From Rhodobacteraceae bacterium 63075 (GTDB taxonomy: Bacteria; Pseudomonadota; Alphaproteobacteria; Rhodobacterales; Rhodobacteraceae): 64,000 nt of DNA. This document shows positions 9,613-18,877 of the stretch, piece after piece (the first letter of the stretch is position 1; each line of letters begins with the position of its first letter). Below the pieces are notes generated by a model that did not search any database, was not told the DNA's origin, and was given only the letters and a program-made list of their open reading frames with translations. The translations under genes were made by a program, and so were the position numbers. The DNA is taken from assembly GCA_003417655.1 (NCBI GenBank), contig QVMW01000015.1, forward strand, positions 1 to 64,000, read 5' to 3'.

Positions 9613-10709
9613 ATGAAAAGCAGCCGCTGCTCGTCATCGCGGCGGGCGGCACCGGGGGGCACATGTTTCCGGCGCAGGCGCTGGCCGAGCGGATGCTGCG
9701 CGCGGGCTGGCGCGTCAAGCTGAGCACCGATGCGCGCGGGGCGCGCTACACGGGCGGCTTTCCCCATTCGGTCGAGATCGAACAGGTGGCGAGCGCGACC
9801 TTCGCCCGTGGTGGGCTGCTTTCCAAGCTGATGGTGCCCTTCCGCATTCTCGGCGGCGTGATGGGCGCGGCGCTGCGGATGCTGCGCGACAGGCCCGATG
9901 TCGTCGTCGGCTTCGGCGGCTATCCCACGATCCCCGCGATGGGCGCGGCATGGCTCTTGCGCAAGCCGCGCATGATCCATGAGCAGAACGGGGTTCTGGG
10001 GCGGGTGAACCGGCTCTTTGCCAAACGTGTCGATGTGGTGGCCTGCGGCACATGGCCGACCGAGCTGCCGCAGGGCGTCGAGGGCATTCACACCGGTAAC
10101 CCCGTGCGCGGCGCGGTGATGGAGCGGGCGGGGGCGGGCTATATCCCGCCGGGGCCCTATCCGATGTCACTTCTGGTCATCGGCGGCAGCCAGGGTGCGC
10201 GGATCCTTTCCGATGTCGTCCCCGAGGCGATCGCCAGCCTGCCCGAGGCGCTGCTGGAGCATCTGCGCGTGGCGCATCAGGCGCGCGACGAGGATGCGCA
10301 GCGCGTGGCGCGGTTCTACGCCGATCACGGCATTCCGGCGGAGGTGGAGCCCTTCTTTCACGATGTGCCGGCGCGGATGAGCGAGGCGCAGCTCGTCATT
10401 TCGCGCTCCGGCGCCTCCTCGGTGGCGGATATCTCGGTGATCGGGCGGCCGGCGATCCTCATCCCCTATGCCGCCGCGGCGGGCGATCATCAGGCAGCGA
10501 ATGCGCGTGGGCTTGTCGAGGCGGGCGGGGCGATCAAGATCCCCGAGAGCCAGCTTACGGCGCAGAGCCTGTCGGAGGCGATCCTGTCGGTCTTCGACAC
10601 CGCCGATGGCGCAACGCAGATGTCGCTCGCCGCGCTGGGCACCTCCAAGCCCGGGGCGGCCCAAGAGCTACAGGCGCTGGTCGAGGACCTGGCGGCGAAC
10701 AAGAAGTAA
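9609..10709 (+). CDS. murG: MurG, lipid II-forming GlcNAc transferase
   Basis: A peripheral inner-membrane GT-B enzyme of 366 residues that transfers GlcNAc from UDP-GlcNAc to lipid I, giving lipid II. The N-terminal loop [17 protein letters not shown] (residues 12-28) is the MurG signature. GGYPT and [14 protein letters not shown] follow. The C-terminal half holds GGSQGAR and [11 protein letters not shown], the UDP-sugar binding part. It overlaps ftsW by four bases and lies 47 bases before murC. Confidence 0.97.
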   Translation: MNEKQPLLVIAAGGTGGHMFPAQALAERMLRAGWRVKLSTDARGARYTGGFPHSVEIEQVASATFARGGLLSKLMVPFRILGGVMGAALRMLRDRPDVVVGFGGYPTIPAMGAAWLLRKPRMIHEQNGVLGRVNRLFAKRVDVVACGTWPTELPQGVEGIHTGNPVRGAVMERAGAGYIPPGPYPMSLLVIGGSQGARILSDVVPEAIASLPEALLEHLRVAHQARDEDAQRVARFYADHGIPAEVEPFFHDVPARMSEAQLVISRSGASSVADISVIGRPAILIPYAAAAGDHQAANARGLVEAGGAIKIPESQLTAQSLSEAILSVFDTADGATQMSLAALGTSKPGAAQELQALVEDLAANKK

Positions 10710-10756
10710 CGACCGGCGCGGCACGGACCGCCCGGCAGGAAAGTGAGGCAAGTGAC

Positions 10757-12157
10757 ATGAGCGCAGCAGCGACCAAACTCCCCGGAGACGTGGGGCCGAT
10801 CCATTTCGTCGGCATCGGCGGCATCGGCATGTCCGGCATTGCCGAGGTGCTGCTCAACCACGGCTACGTGGTGCAGGGCAGCGATCTCAAGCGCTCGAAG
10901 ATCACCGAGCGGCTGGAGAAGATGGGCGCACGCATCTTCGAGGGCCAGAGCGCCGAGAACCTCGCGGAGGCGGAGGTCGTCGTGATCTCCTCGGCGATCA
11001 AGCCGGGCAACCCCGAGCTTGACGAGGCGCGGCTGAAGGGCCTGCCCGTGGTGCGCCGCGCGGAGATGCTGGCCGAGCTGATGCGCCTGAAGTCCAACGT
11101 GGCCGTGGCGGGCACCCACGGCAAGACCACGACGACAACGATGGTGGCCGCGCTGCTCGATCACGGGCGGTTCGATCCGACTGTCGTCAACGGCGGGATC
11201 ATTCATGCCTATGGCTCGAATGCGCGCGTGGGCGGGGGCGAGTGGATGGTCGTCGAGGCTGACGAAAGCGACGGGACGTTCAACCGCCTGCCCGCGACCA
11301 TCGCCATCGTCACCAATATCGACCCCGAGCACATGGAGCATTGGGGCACGGAAGAGGCGCTGCACCAGGGGTTTTACGACTTCGTCTCGAACATCCCCTT
11401 CTATGGCCTCGCCGTCTGCTGCACCGATGACGTGGACGTCCAGACGCTGGTGGGCCGCGTGCGCGACCGGCGGATCACGACCTATGGGTTCAACGCCCAG
11501 GCCGATGTGCGCGCGGTGAACCTGCGCTACGCGGCGGGCGTGGCGCATTTCGACGTCGTCGTGCAGGATGGCGGGGCGCGCATCGAGGGCTGCACGCTGC
11601 CGATGCCGGGCGATCACAATGTCTCCAACGCGCTGGCGGCGGTGGCCGTTGCGCTGCATCTCGGCATGAACGGCGAGGAGATCCGCGCCGCATTGGCCGG
11701 TTTCGGCGGGGTCAACCGCCGCTTCACGCGCGTTGGCGAGGTGGATGGCGTGACGATCATCGACGATTACGGCCATCACCCCACCGAGATCGCCGCCGTG
11801 CTCAAGGCGGCGCGGCAGGCGACGGAAGGGCGGATCATCGCCATTCACCAGCCGCATCGCTACACGCGGCTGCACCATCACTTCGAGGAATTCTGCGCCT
11901 GTTTCAACGAGGCTGATGTCGTCGGCATTACGGAGGTTTATGCCGCGGGCGAAGACCCGATCGCGGGGGCGAGCCGCGACGATCTGATCGCGGGGCTCAT
12001 CGCCCATGGCCACCGCAACGCGCAGGCGCTGGACGGAGAGGCGGACATGGCCGCGCTCGTCAAGGCCGAGGCGCGGCCGGGCGACATGGTGGTCTGCCTC
12101 GGGGCCGGGACGATCAGCGGCTGGGCCAACGGCCTGCCGGGGGCGCTCGAGCCATGA
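10757..12157 (+). CDS. murC: MurC, UDP-N-acetylmuramate--L-alanine ligase
   Basis: A cytoplasmic Mur ligase of 466 residues that adds L-Ala to UDP-MurNAc using ATP. An N-terminal Rossmann motif, [15 protein letters not shown], binds the UDP substrate. The ATP loop [11 protein letters not shown] lies near residue 119, and EADESDGTF and [10 protein letters not shown] follow. The C-terminal ligase domain contains [10 protein letters not shown] and HQPHRYTR. The length is normal. The start ATG 10757 has a purine-rich upstream region (GTGAGGCAAGTGAC). The stop overlaps the next small gene by four bases. Confidence 0.97.
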   Translation: MSAAATKLPGDVGPIHFVGIGGIGMSGIAEVLLNHGYVVQGSDLKRSKITERLEKMGARIFEGQSAENLAEAEVVVISSAIKPGNPELDEARLKGLPVVRRAEMLAELMRLKSNVAVAGTHGKTTTTTMVAALLDHGRFDPTVVNGGIIHAYGSNARVGGGEWMVVEADESDGTFNRLPATIAIVTNIDPEHMEHWGTEEALHQGFYDFVSNIPFYGLAVCCTDDVDVQTLVGRVRDRRITTYGFNAQADVRAVNLRYAAGVAHFDVVVQDGGARIEGCTLPMPGDHNVSNALAAVAVALHLGMNGEEIRAALAGFGGVNRRFTRVGEVDGVTIIDDYGHHPTEIAAVLKAARQATEGRIIAIHQPHRYTRLHHHFEEFCACFNEADVVGITEVYAAGEDPIAGASRDDLIAGLIAHGHRNAQALDGEADMAALVKAEARPGDMVVCLGAGTISGWANGLPGALEP

Positions 12158-12381
12158 GCCTTGCCTGGGGCATCGTCGCCGCCGTGGTGCTGATGGCGCT
12201 CATCGCCGTGAGCCGCGTGTTGCGGCTGTTTCTCTTTGCCTTCGCGCTGGCGGCGGGCGGGCTGCTGCTGCTCCATTGGCGCGACAACCCCGCCGAGGCC
12301 ACGGCGGCGCTGGCGGCGATGGGCGCGGGGATCGGGCTTGCCGGGCCCGCGCGGCGGCTTGTCGTGAGGACGGTCTTTTGA
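12154..12381 (+). CDS. small membrane protein between murC and murB
   Basis: A 75-residue hydrophobic protein with two or three membrane segments (about residues 5-40, then 48-63) and a basic end ([11 protein letters not shown]). The ATGA overlap with murC and the TTGA overlap with the next gene support real, coupled translation. I do not recognise a named family. Its location in the dcw operon suggests an envelope role, but nothing in the sequence proves it. Confidence 0.6.
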   Translation: MSLAWGIVAAVVLMALIAVSRVLRLFLFAFALAAGGLLLLHWRDNPAEATAALAAMGAGIGLAGPARRLVVRTVF

Positions 12382-12635
12382 GCCTTTCGCTTTTTCTCGG
12401 GGCCCTCTGGGTCCTGGCGGCCACCGTGACCGCTTTCCTGCCCATGCGGCGGCAATACGTGCCGGGCGTGACGCTGCTCATCGCCGCGCCGCCGCTGCTG
12501 GGCTTCATCGGCTATCAGCACGGGCTCTGGCCCGCGCTTCTGGGGCTGGCGGGCTTCGTGTCGATGTTTCGCAACCCGCTGCGCTATATCTGGCGCAAAT
12601 ACGTGAAGGGTGAAGAGATGGAGCTGCCGAAATGA
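12378..12635 (+). CDS. DUF2484 family membrane protein, first copy
   Basis: An 85-residue protein with about three membrane segments. It shares LxLGALWVLAATVTAFLPMR with the pattern of the next gene (LILACLWALAANVLAMLPSR), so the two are paralogues of the DUF2484 family known from Rhodobacterales. The start is taken as TTG 12378: GAGGA lies at 12366-12370 and TTGA overlaps the previous stop. The function is unknown. It overlaps the second copy by four bases. Confidence 0.65.
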   Translation: MSLSLFLGALWVLAATVTAFLPMRRQYVPGVTLLIAAPPLLGFIGYQHGLWPALLGLAGFVSMFRNPLRYIWRKYVKGEEMELPK

Positions 12636-12883
12636 CGTTCTCGCTTATCCTTGCCTGTCTCTGGGCGCTGGCGGCCAACGTTCTGGCCATGCTGCCCAGC
12701 CGCGACAATTACTGGACCCGCGCCTACTGGCTCATCGGGGTCGGCATCCCGCTTCTGGGCTATGTCACCTACGAGAACGGCCCCTGGGTCGGCCTCTTCG
12801 TGCTGATCGCGGGCATGAGCATGCTGCGCTGGCCGGTGATTTACCTGAGCCGCTGGCTGCGGCGGCGCGTGGGGCTTGAGTAG
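12632..12883 (+). CDS. DUF2484 family membrane protein, second copy
   Basis: An 83-residue paralogue of the preceding protein. The N-terminal membrane segment is followed by DNYWTRAYWLIGVGIPLLGY, a third hydrophobic stretch and a basic tail (RWLRRRVGLE). ATG 12632 overlaps the previous stop by four bases (ATGA). Having two tandem DUF2484 copies inside a mur operon suggests co-expression with wall synthesis; a direct role in it is inference. Confidence 0.7.
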   Translation: MTFSLILACLWALAANVLAMLPSRDNYWTRAYWLIGVGIPLLGYVTYENGPWVGLFVLIAGMSMLRWPVIYLSRWLRRRVGLE

Positions 12884-13210
12884 GGGGCGGGCCTGTCTCG
12901 ATCGAGGCATCGGCACCTTGCGTTATTGCCATCGGAACATGGGCGGTGAGGGCCGCGCCCGACCCTGGGTGGGCGCATTGTGCCGTTTGGACTAAGTGTG
13001 TCGCCCGAAAGCATGAATGTCTCACGTGCTTTGCGCGACATCGCCAGAGCGCCCTCCCATGGGGAGGGTGTCGCCATCGTCGCTCGGACCGATGGCGCGT
13101 CTCGGCGACCGCGGCCCGGGGCAAGCCCGTGCCAGCATTTGTCGGGCGCAGCGCTTTGGCACGTTGCGCATCGGGCGGCCCTGGGGTAGAGCGGCGCGAG
13201 GACTTAGTGA
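12884..13210. other. 327-bp gap between DUF2484 and murB without a convincing gene
   Basis: Short open frames occur on both strands but none has a family signature or a credible start. One small hairpin is visible: CCCTCC and GGAGGG around CATGG, near 13051-13067, without a T-run. The SD-like GAGGA at 13197-13201 serves murB. The segment interrupts an otherwise tightly overlapping operon and may carry a promoter for murB, but I could not single one out. Confidence 0.4.
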
Positions 13211-14146
13211 GTGGATGTGATGACCCAGGACTTGCCCGAGGTGCGGGGGCGGCTTGTGCCGCAGAAGGCGCTCAGCGAGCTGACGTGGCTGCGCGTGGGC
13301 GGGTCTGCGGAGTGGCTTTTCACACCTGCGGATGTCGATGATCTGGCGGAGTTCCTCGCCGCCCTTGGCAGGGGCGTCTCGGTGTTTCCGATGGGCGTCG
13401 GTTCAAATCTCATTGTCCGCGATGGCGGTATGAAAGCTGTCGTGCTCAAGATGGGGCGCGGGTTCAACCACATCGAGATCGAGGGCGGGCGCGTGCGCGC
13501 GGGCGCGGCGGCGCTCGATGCGCATGTGGCGCGGCGCGCGGCGGATGCGGGGTTGGACCTGACGTTCCTGCGCACGATCCCCGGCTCCATCGGCGGGGCG
13601 GTGCGGATGAACGCGGGCTGCTATGGCACCTATACGGCGGATGTCTTCGTGGAGGCGAAGGCGGTGACGCGCGCGGGCGAGATCGTCACGCTCACCGCCG
13701 ATGACCTCGCGTTTCAATACCGCCAGACCGAGCTGCCCGAGGGCTGGGTGATCGTCGAGGCCACTTTCGCGCCCCCCGAGGGCGCGCCGGAGGCGCTGCA
13801 CGCGCTCATGGAGGAGCAGCTTGCAAAGCGCGACGCCACGCAGCCCACCAAGGAGCGCAGCGCGGGCAGCACCTTCCGCAACCCGGCCGGCTTCTCCTCG
13901 ACGGGGCGCGCGGATGACACCCATGAGCTCAAGGCCTGGAAGGTGATCGACGAGGCCGGCATGCGCGGCGCCCGGCGCGGTGGCGCGCAGATGAGCGAGA
14001 AGCACTCCAACTTCCTGATCAACACGGGTGGCGCAACTGCCGCAGACCTGGAAGCCCTGGGCGAGGAGGTGCGAAAAAAGGTTTACGAAAACAGCGGCAT
14101 CACGCTAGAGTGGGAAATCATGAGGGTGGGCGAAACCGCCCCGTGA
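13211..14146 (+). CDS. murB: MurB, UDP-N-acetylenolpyruvoylglucosamine reductase
   Basis: A cytoplasmic FAD enzyme of 311 residues that reduces the enolpyruvyl group with NADPH to form UDP-MurNAc. The FAD-binding parts are [14 protein letters not shown] and [15 protein letters not shown]. Then come [17 protein letters not shown] and [12 protein letters not shown], a typical MurB catalytic stretch, and finally [19 protein letters not shown]. The size fits type IIb MurB. GTG 13211 is placed about 10 bases after GAGGA; ATG 13220 is the alternative start. Confidence 0.96.
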   Translation: MDVMTQDLPEVRGRLVPQKALSELTWLRVGGSAEWLFTPADVDDLAEFLAALGRGVSVFPMGVGSNLIVRDGGMKAVVLKMGRGFNHIEIEGGRVRAGAAALDAHVARRAADAGLDLTFLRTIPGSIGGAVRMNAGCYGTYTADVFVEAKAVTRAGEIVTLTADDLAFQYRQTELPEGWVIVEATFAPPEGAPEALHALMEEQLAKRDATQPTKERSAGSTFRNPAGFSSTGRADDTHELKAWKVIDEAGMRGARRGGAQMSEKHSNFLINTGGATAADLEALGEEVRKKVYENSGITLEWEIMRVGETAP

Positions 14147-14239
14147 CCAGGCAAGATCACGCAAGATCGCAAGAAAAAAACGAATTGGCAGTAACGAGGG
14201 CCGCGCGAACAGGCCCCGATTTTGAGGCGGAACACGGGT

Positions 14240-15154
14240 ATGTCGGGCAAGACAACCCCCAAGGTGGCAATGTTGATGGGCGGACCATCGGCCGAGCGCG
14301 AAGTGTCGCTGAGCTCGGGCCGGGAGTGTGTCGCCGCGTTGCGCGGCGAGGGGTATGATGTCATCGAGATCGATGCGGGGCGGGACCTTGCGGAGCGGCT
14401 GAAAGAGGCCGCGCCCGACGTGGTGTTCAACGCGCTGCATGGCCGCTGGGGCGAGGATGGCTGCGTGCAGGGCCTGCTGGAGTGGCTGCAGATCCCCTAT
14501 ACCCATTCGGGCGTCTATTCCTCCGCGCTGGCCATGGACAAGGAGCGCACGAAGGACGCCTACCGCGCCGCCGGGCTGCCGGTCGCGGCATCGCAGCTTG
14601 CAGACAAGGCCGAGGTGATGGCGCGGCATGTGCTCGAGCCGCCTTACGTGGTCAAACCCTATAACGAGGGCTCCTCCGTCGGTGTCTATCTCGTGCATGA
14701 GGCCGCGAATGGCCCGCCCCGGCTTGCAGGCGACATGCCGCAGACCGTCATGGTCGAGGCCTATGTGCCGGGCCGCGAGCTGACCACAACGGTGATGGGC
14801 GAGCATGCGCTGGGCGTCACCGAGATCCTCACCGAGGGCTGGTATGACTATGACGCGAAATACTCCGAGGGTGGCTCGCAGCATATCTGCCCGGCCGACC
14901 TGCCCGAAGACATCACGCAGCTTTGCCTCGATTATGCGCTCCGCGCCCATGAGGTGCTCGGCTGCAAGGGCGTGAGCCGCACGGATTACCGCTGGGACGA
15001 GAGCCGCGGGGCCGAGGGGCTGCTCCTGCTGGAGACCAACACGCAGCCGGGCATGACACCGACCTCGCTCAGCCCCGAGCAGGCCAAGCAGCAGGGCATG
15101 AGCTTCGGCCAGTTCTGCGCCTGGATGGTGGAGGATGCCTCATGCGCAAGGTGA
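14240..15154 (+). CDS. ddl: D-alanine--D-alanine ligase
   Basis: An ATP-grasp enzyme of 304 residues that makes D-Ala-D-Ala for the UDP-MurNAc pentapeptide. [17 protein letters not shown] lies at the N-terminus, [15 protein letters not shown] and PYTHSG follow, then [13 protein letters not shown] (ATP loop) and [13 protein letters not shown] near the end. ATG 14240 is preceded by GAGGCGG; the frame is open to a TTG at 14222. The last 13 bases overlap ftsQ. Confidence 0.96.
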   Translation: MSGKTTPKVAMLMGGPSAEREVSLSSGRECVAALRGEGYDVIEIDAGRDLAERLKEAAPDVVFNALHGRWGEDGCVQGLLEWLQIPYTHSGVYSSALAMDKERTKDAYRAAGLPVAASQLADKAEVMARHVLEPPYVVKPYNEGSSVGVYLVHEAANGPPRLAGDMPQTVMVEAYVPGRELTTTVMGEHALGVTEILTEGWYDYDAKYSEGGSQHICPADLPEDITQLCLDYALRAHEVLGCKGVSRTDYRWDESRGAEGLLLLETNTQPGMTPTSLSPEQAKQQGMSFGQFCAWMVEDASCAR

Positions 15155-16032
15155 GGGCCGGGCAGAAGACGGCGAAAGCCGATCCGGCCCCGAGCCGCTG
15201 GGCCTACCGTTTCGAGCGGCTGATGCTGACGCCGGTCTTCCGCAAGGTGCTCCGCGTGGGGCTGCCCTTCGTGGCGACGCTCCTTCTGGGCCTGGCTTTT
15301 TTCTCCGATGAGCAGCGGCGCGATGCCGTCGTGCTGGGGCTGGCGGACCTGCGTGCCGAGTTCGAGCAGCGGCCCGAATTCATGGTCAAGCTGATGGCCA
15401 TCGACGGGGCCGGCGGCGAGGTGGCCGAGGATGTCCGCGAGATCGTCCCGCTCGACTTCCCGCTCAGCTCCTTCGATCTCGATCTGGAGCGCATCCGCGC
15501 GGATGTCACCGGGCTGGAAGCCGTCAAGGCGGCCAGCGTTCAGGTTCACAGCGGCGGAATCCTGCAAATCGACATTGTCGAACGGCAGCCCGTCGCCGTC
15601 TGGCGGCATTACGAGGGCGTCGAGCTTGTGGATGGCGAGGGCGTGGCGTTCAAGGCGCTGGAGAGCCGCAAGGCGCGGCCCGACCTGCCGCTTCTTGCCG
15701 GCGAGGGCGCCACCGACGCGCTGCCCGAGGCCCTTTCGCTGATCGGCGCGGCGCAGCCCGTCGCGGCGCGGTTGCGCGGCCTCGCGCGGATCGGCGAGCG
15801 GCGCTGGGACGTGGTCCTGACGCGCGGCCAGAAGATCATGCTGCCCGAGGAGCGCCCGGTCCAGGCGCTCGAGCGGGTGCTCGCGCTCGATGCGGCGCGC
15901 GACCTGCTGGCGCGGGATGTGGCCGTGGTGGACATGCGTCTGGCGGGCAGGCCGACGCTCAGAATAAGTGAAGAGGCAGTCAAGCAGCGGCGCAAAGCCC
16001 GCGCGATCGAGGTGGGAACGGAGCAGGAATGA
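15142..16032 (+). CDS. ftsQ: FtsQ, bitopic divisome protein
   Basis: A 296-residue single-pass protein: a basic cytoplasmic tail, a membrane segment at about 35-55 ([16 protein letters not shown]), then a periplasmic POTRA domain (about 75-150, including [13 protein letters not shown] and [19 protein letters not shown]) and the FtsQ beta domain. FtsQ links early and late divisome proteins. It lies between ddl (13-bp overlap) and ftsA (4-bp overlap), the classical dcw order. Confidence 0.94.
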   Translation: MRKVRAGQKTAKADPAPSRWAYRFERLMLTPVFRKVLRVGLPFVATLLLGLAFFSDEQRRDAVVLGLADLRAEFEQRPEFMVKLMAIDGAGGEVAEDVREIVPLDFPLSSFDLDLERIRADVTGLEAVKAASVQVHSGGILQIDIVERQPVAVWRHYEGVELVDGEGVAFKALESRKARPDLPLLAGEGATDALPEALSLIGAAQPVAARLRGLARIGERRWDVVLTRGQKIMLPEERPVQALERVLALDAARDLLARDVAVVDMRLAGRPTLRISEEAVKQRRKARAIEVGTEQE

Positions 16033-17357
16033 TAGAAGTATACGAGACCCAGAGAGCGATGCGCAGCATGCGCAGGGCGGCAATGCAGCGCGGCGTGGTG
16101 GCGATCCTCGACGTGGGCAGCTCGAAGATCGCCTGCCTCGTCCTGCGCTTCGACGGCAGCGACGTGCTCGGCGACGGTACCGCCGCGATGGCGGGACAGG
16201 CGGGCTTTCGCGTGATCGGCGCGGCGACGACGCGCTCGCGCGGGGTCCGCTTCGGCGAGGTCGAGACCATGGCCGAGACCGAGCGCGCGATCCGCACCGC
16301 CGTGCAGGCGGCGCAGAAGATGGCCGGGATCCGTGTCGATCACGTCATCGCCTGTTTCTCGGGCGGCGATCCGCGCTCCTACGGGCTTGTCGGCGAAGTG
16401 GACGTGGCCGGCAGCGTCGTCAGCGAGGATGATGTGAGCCGCGTGCTCAGCGCCTGCGATGTCCCCGAGATCGGGCAGGGGCGCGATGTGCTCCATGCCC
16501 AGCCGGTGAACTTCGCGCTCGATCACCGCTCGGGGCTGAGCGATCCGCGCGGGCAGATGGGCAGCAAGCTGGCCACCGACATGCACATGCTGACGGCCGA
16601 CAGCGCCTGCGTGCAGAACCTCGTTCATTGCGTGCGCCGCTGCGATCTGGAGCTGGCGGGCATCTGCTCCTCGGCCTATGCGAGCGGGCACGCGGCGCTC
16701 GTCGAGGACGAGCAGGAGCTGGGCGCGGCCTGTATCGACATGGGCGGCGGGGCCACCGGCGTGTCGATCTTCATCAAGAAACACATGATCTATGCCGACA
16801 GCGTGCGCCTCGGGGGCGATCACGTGACCGGTGACATCTCGATGGGGCTGCAAGTGCCGATGAGCACGGCGGAGCGCATCAAGACCTTCTATGGCGGCGT
16901 TGTGGCCACGGGCATGGACGACCGCGAGATGATCGATATCGGCGGCGACACGGGCGACTGGGAGCATGACCGCCGCGCCGTGAGCCGGACCGAGCTGATC
17001 GGGATCATGCGCCCGCGTGTCGAGGAGATTCTCGAGGAGGTGCGCGTGAAGCTCGACGCGGCGGGCTTCGAGCACCTGCCGAGCCAGCAGATCGTGCTGA
17101 CGGGCGGGGCGAGCCAGATCCCCGGGCTCGACGGGCTTGCCAGCCGCATCCTCGGCCAGCAGGTGCGCCTCGGGCGGCCCATGCGCGTGCAGGGCCTGCC
17201 GCAGGCGGCGACGGGGCCGGGCTTTGCCAGCGCCGTGGGGCTGTCGCTCTTCGCCGCGCATCCGCAGGACGAATGGTGGGATTTCGAACTGCCCGTGGAC
17301 CGCTACCCCGCGCGCTCGCTCAAGCGCGTGGTCAAGTGGTTCAAGGACAACTGGTAG
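16029..17357 (+). CDS. ftsA: FtsA, actin-like membrane anchor of the Z-ring
   Basis: A 442-residue actin-fold ATPase that tethers FtsZ to the inner membrane. Phosphate-1 motif AILDVGSSKIACLVLRF is near residue 25. The 1C domain follows, then CIDMGGGATGVSIF (phosphate 2) and VLTGGASQIPGLDGLA (adenosine motif). The C-terminus is basic and amphipathic (YPARSLKRVVKWFKDNW), as expected for the membrane-targeting helix. ATG 16029 overlaps ftsQ by four bases. ftsZ is not directly next: an antisense gene and a long gap intervene. Confidence 0.96.
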   Translation: MIEVYETQRAMRSMRRAAMQRGVVAILDVGSSKIACLVLRFDGSDVLGDGTAAMAGQAGFRVIGAATTRSRGVRFGEVETMAETERAIRTAVQAAQKMAGIRVDHVIACFSGGDPRSYGLVGEVDVAGSVVSEDDVSRVLSACDVPEIGQGRDVLHAQPVNFALDHRSGLSDPRGQMGSKLATDMHMLTADSACVQNLVHCVRRCDLELAGICSSAYASGHAALVEDEQELGAACIDMGGGATGVSIFIKKHMIYADSVRLGGDHVTGDISMGLQVPMSTAERIKTFYGGVVATGMDDREMIDIGGDTGDWEHDRRAVSRTELIGIMRPRVEEILEEVRVKLDAAGFEHLPSQQIVLTGGASQIPGLDGLASRILGQQVRLGRPMRVQGLPQAATGPGFASAVGLSLFAAHPQDEWWDFELPVDRYPARSLKRVVKWFKDNW

Positions 17358-17399
17358 GCGCGTCGGGCGCGGTGCGGCCGCGCTCGAAACCCGGCGCTT

Positions 17400-18314
17400 T
17401 CAGAGCAGCTCCATCGCCTCTGTCTCCTCGGCGTCGTCCTCCTCGGGCGTGTCGGGCTCCGGCTCCTCCGGAAGGCTGATGGACGCCATCAGTTCGAGGC
17501 TCTCGTCGCTCTCGGCCTCCGCGCCGTCGAGTGCGCCATCCGCGATCGCCGCGTCATAGGCCGCGATCAGCTCCTCGGACGTCTGGAAGCCGTCCTCCGG
17601 GGCGTCGATACGGAACAGTTCCTCGGGGATGTCGACCGGGTCGCCGTTTTCGTCCTCTCCCGGTGTGAGCGAGTAGAAGACCACGGATTCAAGCTCTGAG
17701 ATGGCATAGGTCGAATCGTCACCGACCGTGTCGACGTAGTGATCGACATAGGTCTCGAAGGTGGCGTCCTGGTCTTCGGGCAGGTCGCTGTCGGTGATCA
17801 GGTAGCCGTTCGAGATCACGCCGTTCTCGTCCAGCTCGACGCCGAAGCCAACCTTGTCGAAGGTGGGTTCTTCCTGCGGATCCTCGGGGTCCGGCTCCTC
17901 CGAGACAGCCTTGATGGAGCCTTCGTCGGTCGTGGTTGACGTGGCCCGGATCCCGAAGGAGTCGATCTCGTCTAGGCTTTCGATGTCGAGCTCGAGCGTC
18001 AGCGTCTCGCCTTCGGCCAGATAGGTTTCCTTCTCCGTGCCCTCCGGCCCGAGGCCCGGATCGCTCAGCTTCTCGGCCTGGTCCCATTGAACGTCGCCCT
18101 TCTGCCCCGCGCCGTTCATGTTGAGCGGGCCCTTGAGGGACTCGCTTTTGCCGGATGTGTCGTCATCGCCGAAGTAGACGGCGTTTACATCCATCGCGCC
18201 TTCGGTCGTCGTGATGTCCGCCTGAAAGGCCCCTGTCTCGGGGTCCTGGTAGACCGTGACCGTATAGGCCAGGCCGTCGGTTTCGTAGCTGAATGTTTTT
18301 GTAGCTTCGGTCAT
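17400..18314 (-). CDS. acidic protein of unknown function between ftsA and ftsZ
   Basis: A 304-residue protein, very rich in Asp and Glu, with no cysteine and no signal peptide or membrane segment that I can see. The N-terminal 130 residues look beta-rich (YTVTVYQDPETGAFQADITT, DVNAVYFGDD, IDSFGIRATS). An acidic linker (EEPDPEDPQEEP) and a second domain follow (SNGYLITDSDLP, YAISELESVVFY). The C-terminus is almost purely acidic. ATG 18314 has GGGAG upstream. It runs against ftsA and ftsZ, with its stop 42 bases from ftsA's. I do not recognise the family. Confidence 0.65.
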   Translation of the reverse strand: MTEATKTFSYETDGLAYTVTVYQDPETGAFQADITTTEGAMDVNAVYFGDDDTSGKSESLKGPLNMNGAGQKGDVQWDQAEKLSDPGLGPEGTEKETYLAEGETLTLELDIESLDEIDSFGIRATSTTTDEGSIKAVSEEPDPEDPQEEPTFDKVGFGVELDENGVISNGYLITDSDLPEDQDATFETYVDHYVDTVGDDSTYAISELESVVFYSLTPGEDENGDPVDIPEELFRIDAPEDGFQTSEELIAAYDAAIADGALDGAEAESDESLELMASISLPEEPEPDTPEEDDAEETEAMELL

Positions 18315-18877
18315 GCGAGGCTCCCTTGTCTCGATCCGTCAACGAACGCGGCCAAACTCGTTCTTGAAAATCGGCACTTGGAACCTTGTCTGAGCTGCGC
18401 AAACCGGCTGCGCGCCCCACCGCGGCTACATTGCTGCCATCTTTTCGCCTCGATTGGAAGACGCGGAGGTTTCGCGCGGCGAAACTCACTGTTTCCGTGG
18501 CGCTTGTGTCCCGTGCGCGTGCCCCCGGGCAACGGGCCGCCCGGCGCGCAGAAAAGGGATGCGTCATGGAGTTCAGCATGTTAGTGTCATCTCAGCGTCC
18601 GAGAAGAGACGCCCAAGGCCGAGCAGGGCCCAAGACCATGCCAGTTTGAATCACCCGCGTCGGGCGGGGCGGAGACGTTCGTCTTGTGGCCTGCGCCCGC
18701 GTCTCCGCTACATTTCGACAAATCGGCGAAATCCCGCGAATTAGGGCGCGTTTCAGGCCATATTTTGTGGCTTTTGAGCGTTTTTTACGTGACGATACTG
18801 GGCAGGCGCGGTAGAAAAGGCGTGGAACAGGCGGAAATCAGACCGCAACAAGCGGCGCAAAATCAGGCGGACAGACA
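18315..18877. other. 563-bp region upstream of ftsZ, probable promoter region
   Basis: No convincing gene. The segment separates the divergent acidic-protein gene from ftsZ, so it should hold promoters for both. A weak sigma-70-like candidate for ftsZ is TTGAGC at 18774-18779, a 16-base spacer and TACTGG at 18796-18801. The DNA around 18740-18800 is less GC-rich than its surroundings. I looked for the CtrA half-sites TTAA-N7-TTAA and found none. Confidence 0.4.

Noticed and set aside
18315-18877. Short open frames in the ftsZ upstream gap as genes
   Set aside because: They lack start signals, recognisable motifs and consistent frame use, and they overlap one another.
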